From contig JAPLGI010000067.1 in NCBI GenBank assembly GCA_026390245.1, positions 1 through 7,854 on the forward strand: a DNA stretch of 7,854 nt, written 5' to 3'. Shown here one piece after another: positions 4,685-7,854 of the stretch (positions within the stretch are counted from its first letter, which is position 1; every line of letters begins with the position of its first letter). A program made the translations under genes and the position numbers. This stretch comes from Caldisericota bacterium (lineage in GTDB: Bacteria; Caldisericota; Caldisericia; Cryosericales; Cryosericaceae). The notes beneath the pieces are model-generated. The model saw only the letters and a list, made by a program, of their open reading frames with translations, was not told the origin of the DNA and did no database searches.

Positions 4685-6943
4685 ATGAGATGTCCAGACA
4701 GCAGGCCCGTTGGTCGGAGAAGGGCGTCGCTCAAGGTGGCCGCTGTCGTGATGTTGTGCCTGGCCTTGCTGACCTCGATCGTGTCTGTGCCTCGATCGGC
4801 TCGTGCCGAAGTCTTGACCATTGGTTCTGGAGTCGAGGTCACCGGCACAAGTGGGGACGGCCTCAACGTACGATCGTCAGCCGACAGTGCAGCCACAGTT
4901 GTTGGTGTCGAGAAGGATGGGGCTCGGGGGGTTGTGCAGGAGGGACCAGTTGTCGGAGGTGGTTTCACCTGGTGGCGCATCCAATGGAAGACTGGGATCA
5001 TGGGCTGGTCGGTTGACCAGTACCTCAAGGTTACCGTTCCGAATCCGACTGCCAGTGTGCCAACCACTCTCACAGCGACAGCCGGGGTTGAGTCCGTGGC
5101 ACTGTCATGGGGCCTTCCGGAGGATACCGGAACATCGCCCATTACCGCGTGGGGCATCTACCGTGACCGCCACGCGAATCCGTCGACGCTCGTCGCCATA
5201 CTGAATGTCGGAGATCAGGGCTTCGATACGCGGACCTGGACAGACGGGCCCATGCTTGTCGGCGGCAGATCGTACTGGTACGCTGTCAGCGCGATCAATG
5301 CAAACGGAGCGAGCGGCCTGTGCACGGGTGTCCAGATGGTTCCGATGGTGGCACCAATGCCCACGGGCATCTTCTTTCTTCCCCCGGAACTCGACTTTGG
5401 TGGTGAACAGACATCGCTGGTCCTTACGCTCCAGAATACCGGGACCACGCCGGTGACGTTTGACATCATTCCCGGGGCTTCATGGCTGGTGAATGTCTCT
5501 CCCGCATCAGGGAGCGTGCCGGTCAGCGGAAGCCAGCGCATCACTGTCGGCGCACAGCGGACCGATATGCCTGCAGGGACCTACGAGAGCCTGGTCCGCA
5601 TCGCCTGTTCCACAGGCAGCGTGAATATCCCTGCGCAGATGCGCGTAGGAATGATTCAGGGTATCGACGTGTCACGCTGGCAGTGCAGCGGTGATCATGC
5701 CGGCAACCCGATTGACTGGGCCGCAGTGCGTCTGGTGGGCTATCAGTTTGCCTATGTCAAGGCGACCGAGGGACTGAACATCACCGACGCCTTCATGAGT
5801 GTGCTGGCACCTGGTGCGCGTTCCGCGGGGCTGCTGACTGGCGTCTATCATATCTGCTGGCCAGGAGAGAATACCGCTTCCGCAGAGGCAGCATACTTCC
5901 TGAAGGTGGCTGGACAGTTCGTCGGTCCGGGGTTCCTGGTTCCCGTGCTCGACATCGAGCCACGGTACAACATCCATGGCGCGGCCATGGTGCGGTGGAT
6001 CGACGAGTGGTCCGGTATCGTACGTGGCGCCACGGGGGCAAATCCCCTTATCTATTGTAGCGCGTCCGTTGCGGCAGATCTCCACAAGGGTGACCCGACC
6101 ATCGATGGACGATATCGCCTCTGGATTGCAGGGTATACTTCCTCGGCGCAGCCGAATACCGGAGGCTGGGACAGCTGGGCGTTCTGGCAGTATGCTGACA
6201 ACGGGACCGTTCCGGGCGTCGAAGGGCACAGCGTCGACCTGGACCGGTTCAATGGCAACGAGCTGAGCCTGGCACAGTACGTCATCGGTGGGCTCACTCC
6301 CGCTTCATTCACACTGCTTTCCGCAGTCATGGGCAATGGCCTGCTGAGCGTCGAGCCACAGAAGACATCGTATTCCTCGGGGAGTACAGTGACATTCACG
6401 GCGAAGCCGGCCCCCGGATGGGAGTTCACAGGGTGGAGTGGCAGTGTCACCGGCACAGCCAACCCGTTCGCACTCACCATGGACGACAACAAGTCGGTCC
6501 TGGCCACGTTCGCAAAGTCCGTCGACCCCAACCAGCACATCATCACCCTTTCCATAGGCAGTATGGTTGCTCGTCTGGACGGCCAGATTGTGACACTGGA
6601 TACGCCTCCTGTCATCGTGAGCGGTCGCACACTGGTTCCGTTGCGAGCCATCATCGAGGGTCTGGGTGGCGCGATCACATGGGTCCCCGAGACCCGCAGC
6701 GTCGAAGTGCAGTTCAACGGGACAACTCTGCTGCTTCAGATCGGCAATCGGACGGCCGTTGTGAATGGCGAGGCAGTGATCATGGACGTTCCGGCTGCCA
6801 TCATGAACGGCAGGACCATGCTGCCGGTGCGCTTTGTCAGTGAGCACCTTGGTGCAGACGTGCAGTGGGAGGAGCTTACGAAGACGGTCACCATCACCGT
6901 CAACAGTGCGACCGCCTCCGCAGGAACGTCAAACCCGCAGTAG
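4685..6943 (+). CDS. Secreted multidomain GH25 muramidase (lysozyme)
   Basis: The product has 752 residues. A basic N-terminus and hydrophobic core (about 15-34) form a signal peptide, with likely cleavage after SARA (41).

Domains in order: bacterial SH3-like (about 43-118); fibronectin type III (about 124-220); a BACON-like Ig domain (about 230-321, with the pattern SWLVNVSPASG); GH25 lysozyme (about 323-535); an InlB/Flg_new-type repeat (about 541-612, with GWEFTGWSG); and two half-repeats of the copper-amine-oxidase N-terminal domain (about 618-740, with GRTLVPLR and GRTMLPVR).

GH25 enzymes cut the MurNAc-GlcNAc bond of peptidoglycan. The expected acidic residues are present: Asp328 (GIDVSRWQ), Asp423 and Glu425 (VLDIEP), and Asp518 or Asp520 (VDLDRF). 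There is no LPXTG, SLH or membrane anchor, so the flanking domains probably hold it to the wall. The ATG at 4685 starts exactly at the signal peptide. GGAGG (4667-4671) is 13 bases upstream, which is rather far. It could serve wall turnover or attack on other cells. Confidence 0.93.
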   Translation: MRCPDSRPVGRRRASLKVAAVVMLCLALLTSIVSVPRSARAEVLTIGSGVEVTGTSGDGLNVRSSADSAATVVGVEKDGARGVVQEGPVVGGGFTWWRIQWKTGIMGWSVDQYLKVTVPNPTASVPTTLTATAGVESVALSWGLPEDTGTSPITAWGIYRDRHANPSTLVAILNVGDQGFDTRTWTDGPMLVGGRSYWYAVSAINANGASGLCTGVQMVPMVAPMPTGIFFLPPELDFGGEQTSLVLTLQNTGTTPVTFDIIPGASWLVNVSPASGSVPVSGSQRITVGAQRTDMPAGTYESLVRIACSTGSVNIPAQMRVGMIQGIDVSRWQCSGDHAGNPIDWAAVRLVGYQFAYVKATEGLNITDAFMSVLAPGARSAGLLTGVYHICWPGENTASAEAAYFLKVAGQFVGPGFLVPVLDIEPRYNIHGAAMVRWIDEWSGIVRGATGANPLIYCSASVAADLHKGDPTIDGRYRLWIAGYTSSAQPNTGGWDSWAFWQYADNGTVPGVEGHSVDLDRFNGNELSLAQYVIGGLTPASFTLLSAVMGNGLLSVEPQKTSYSSGSTVTFTAKPAPGWEFTGWSGSVTGTANPFALTMDDNKSVLATFAKSVDPNQHIITLSIGSMVARLDGQIVTLDTPPVIVSGRTLVPLRAIIEGLGGAITWVPETRSVEVQFNGTTLLLQIGNRTAVVNGEAVIMDVPAAIMNGRTMLPVRFVSEHLGADVQWEELTKTVTITVNSATASAGTSNPQ

Positions 6944-7004
6944 TCGCTTGTTCGGGTTGGCCAGCAGTGGATGTGGTGCTTGTAACCTCAGATGCGTCGT
7001 GGAA

Positions 7005-7050
7005 GTGTAACAATCTCGGGACGGTTCCAATTAGCGCGAGAGTGTTACAC
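7005..7050. repeat. Long imperfect inverted repeat downstream of the lysozyme gene
   Basis: GTGTAACA (7005-7012) is the exact reverse complement of TGTTACAC (7043-7050). After one mismatch (7013/7042), TCTCG (7014-7018) pairs with CGAGA (7037-7041). This gives a 13-pair stem with an 18-base loop. The loop side has no T-run and none follows, so it is not a standard terminator. A further TGTAAC stands at 6981-6986. It could be an operator for a dimeric regulator, an RNA structure, or the remnant of a small repeat. It lies in the 205-base gap (6944-7148) between the lysozyme and acetyltransferase genes. Confidence 0.62.
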
Positions 7051-7084
7051 CCTTGCTGCTCCATTCGATAAGAACCTGTCGTGT

Positions 7085-7111
7085 CCGGTTGTGAATACCG
7101 GCTTCCCCTTT
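7085..7111 (+). terminator. Possible weak terminator ahead of the acetyltransferase gene
   Basis: CCGGT (7085-7089) pairs with ACCGG (7097-7101) around a 7-base loop, followed by CTTCCCCTTT. Five pairs and a C-interrupted tail make this a weak candidate. It would isolate the acetyltransferase gene from the lysozyme transcript. Confidence 0.25.
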
Positions 7112-7127
7112 CGCGCCCTGCTTCGTG

Positions 7128-7133
7128 TATGAT
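7128..7133 (+). promoter_or_regulatory. -10-like element close to the acetyltransferase start
   Basis: TATGAT matches five of six positions of the -10 consensus. Transcription would begin near 7140, only about 9 bases before the ATG at 7149. That leaves no room for a ribosome binding site and would make the mRNA nearly leaderless. No good -35 is visible. Confidence 0.28.
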
Positions 7134-7148
7134 GTGGATGTGGATAAC

Positions 7149-7688
7149 ATGACTGGTCCAGACATACGGATCGTGCGAGCAACACCGGATATGGCCAGGT
7201 ACGTGGACGGGCTCCGCGCCAACTTTGCCGTGAAGGCCCGCATCAAGGTGTCCATGTGTGGGGACAACTATGATTTCGACGTCGACAGTGTCCAGCATCC
7301 CTACGAGAAGACAGAGAGCTGCTGTCCCGACCGTGCGTATCTTGGCAGAGATGATGCCGCTATCTATCTCGCGTTTGCAGGAGAGACCCTGGTTGGACAG
7401 ATATGCGTCCAGGAAGATCATAACAACATGGCGCGCGTCTGGGGACTGCGCGTCGAGCACGGCCACCGTCATCATGGCATCGCCACGCTGCTGATGAACA
7501 CCGTCAAGGCGTGGGCTCTTGCCCGGAGGCTTCACTGGCTTCGCGCGGAAACGCAGGACGTCCATGTGACCGCGTGCATGTTCTACCGTGACTACGGCTT
7601 TGTCATCGGCGGGTTCGACCGGCTCTACCTGCAGGCGGTGCCGGGGAGTGAGGACGAGACCGCCATAGTGTGGTATCTCGAGATCTGA
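7149..7688 (+). CDS. GNAT acetyltransferase, streptothricin acetyltransferase (Sat)-like
   Basis: The product has 179 residues in one GNAT domain. The acetyl-CoA loop is RHHGIA (107-112) after strand VWGLRV. The C-terminal pattern ETQDVHVTACMFYRDYGF (134-151), then GGFDRLY (154-160) and ETAIVWYL (170-177), strongly resembles the Sat-type enzymes, which share ETQ..N..AC.FY...GF.LGG.D..LY and a WYL-like end. Those enzymes acetylate the beta-lysine amino group of streptothricin in the cytoplasm. Many relatives act on other amines, so the substrate here is inferred.

The ATG at 7149 is chosen because the family start IRIVRATPDM follows closely. An in-frame GTG at 7125 would add eight residues. 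Neither has a clear ribosome binding site. The gene stands alone and ends in a strong terminator. Confidence 0.86.
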   Translation: MTGPDIRIVRATPDMARYVDGLRANFAVKARIKVSMCGDNYDFDVDSVQHPYEKTESCCPDRAYLGRDDAAIYLAFAGETLVGQICVQEDHNNMARVWGLRVEHGHRHHGIATLLMNTVKAWALARRLHWLRAETQDVHVTACMFYRDYGFVIGGFDRLYLQAVPGSEDETAIVWYLEI

Positions 7689-7734
7689 CCCCGGAGTTTT
7701 CTAAAGCTTCAGCCCGCAAGTGTGGGAGTTGACC

Positions 7735-7774
7735 AAATTTCCCGTTCTGTCATGCTGATAGAAGCGGGAATTTT
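7735..7774 (+). terminator. Rho-independent terminator of the acetyltransferase gene
   Basis: TTCCCG-TTCT (7739-7748) pairs with AGAA-g-CGGGAA (7760-7770) with one bulged G, around an 11-base loop. AAA (7735-7737) then pairs with TTT of the TTTT tail after one mismatch. It begins 47 bases after the stop at 7688. The A-stretch before and T-run after make a bidirectional form possible. Confidence 0.78.
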
Positions 7775-7813
7775 CATATGCACGGTCGAGCATGAAGCGG
7801 TGTGAGGAGCACG

Positions 7814-7854
7814 ATGGTCTTCCTTTCGCGAGAAGAGGCGGGAGCCAAACTGGC
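7814..7854 (+). CDS. N-terminus of a probable phosphoribosyltransferase-family protein (runs off the right edge)
   Basis: ATG at 7814 follows AGGAG (7805-7809) with a 4-base gap and opens thirteen full codons up to the window end, MVFLSREEAGAKL. The F.xREEAG.xLA pattern is the usual opening of the COG1926-type phosphoribosyltransferase-like proteins. That is suggestive only, because the PRPP-binding loop would lie beyond the edge. Confidence 0.45.
   Translation, partial: MVFLSREEAGAKL

Noticed and set aside
6932..6958. AACCCG / CGGGTT hairpin spanning the lysozyme stop codon
   Set aside because: It has only six pairs, a 15-base loop and no T-run, so it is not a credible terminator.

Overview
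The window is about 58 % G+C by eye and bacterial. Genes are compact, most starts carry a GGAGG-type ribosome binding site, and there are several Rho-independent-type hairpins. No rRNA, tRNA, CRISPR array, insertion sequence or phage gene is visible. The secreted GH25 lysozyme carries a copper-amine-oxidase-N-terminal-type repeat and InlB/Flg_new-type repeat sequence, which suggests a monoderm-like lineage (Firmicutes, Caldisericota or similar). I cannot name the organism; a Cryosericum-like Caldisericota is only a guess.

Layout. (1) 2-124: the tail of an unrecognised plus-strand gene, followed by a hairpin. (2) 125-381: non-coding, with a promoter-like palindrome. (3) 382-831: an OsmC-family peroxide-defence protein ending at a strong hairpin shared with the convergent neighbour. 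(4) 2534-915, minus: a two-domain ABC-F ATPase of the ribosome-protection type. Its roughly 120-base leader seems to hold its own promoter, a tiny ORF and a hairpin able to mask the ribosome binding site. (5) 3848-2706, minus: a HAD phosphatase with a long Pro/Ala/Val-rich tail. (6) A divergent promoter region. (7) 4023-4529: a small P-loop kinase-like protein of unknown substrate. (8) 4685-6943: a secreted multidomain GH25 muramidase. (9) 6944-7148: an intergenic region with a long inverted repeat. (10) 7149-7688: a GNAT acetyltransferase resembling streptothricin acetyltransferases, with a strong terminator. (11) From 7814: the first 13 codons of a probable phosphoribosyltransferase.

There is no single obvious pathway. 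A loose theme is stress and antibiotic self-defence: OsmC, the ABC-F protein and the Sat-like acetyltransferase. The muramidase acts on the cell wall. The HAD gene lies directly upstream of the ABC-F gene on the same strand and could be co-transcribed with it, but the ABC-F gene seems to have its own promoter.

The most interesting observation is the ABC-F leader. It fits the drug-responsive leader-peptide regulation known for other resistance ABC-F and erm genes, including an Arg-X-Arg motif in the tiny ORF. The other points worth following are a degenerate second ATPase site in the ABC-F protein, a Walker A motif ending in Gly in the small kinase, the fused proline-rich tail on the HAD protein, and the inverted repeat after the lysozyme gene.
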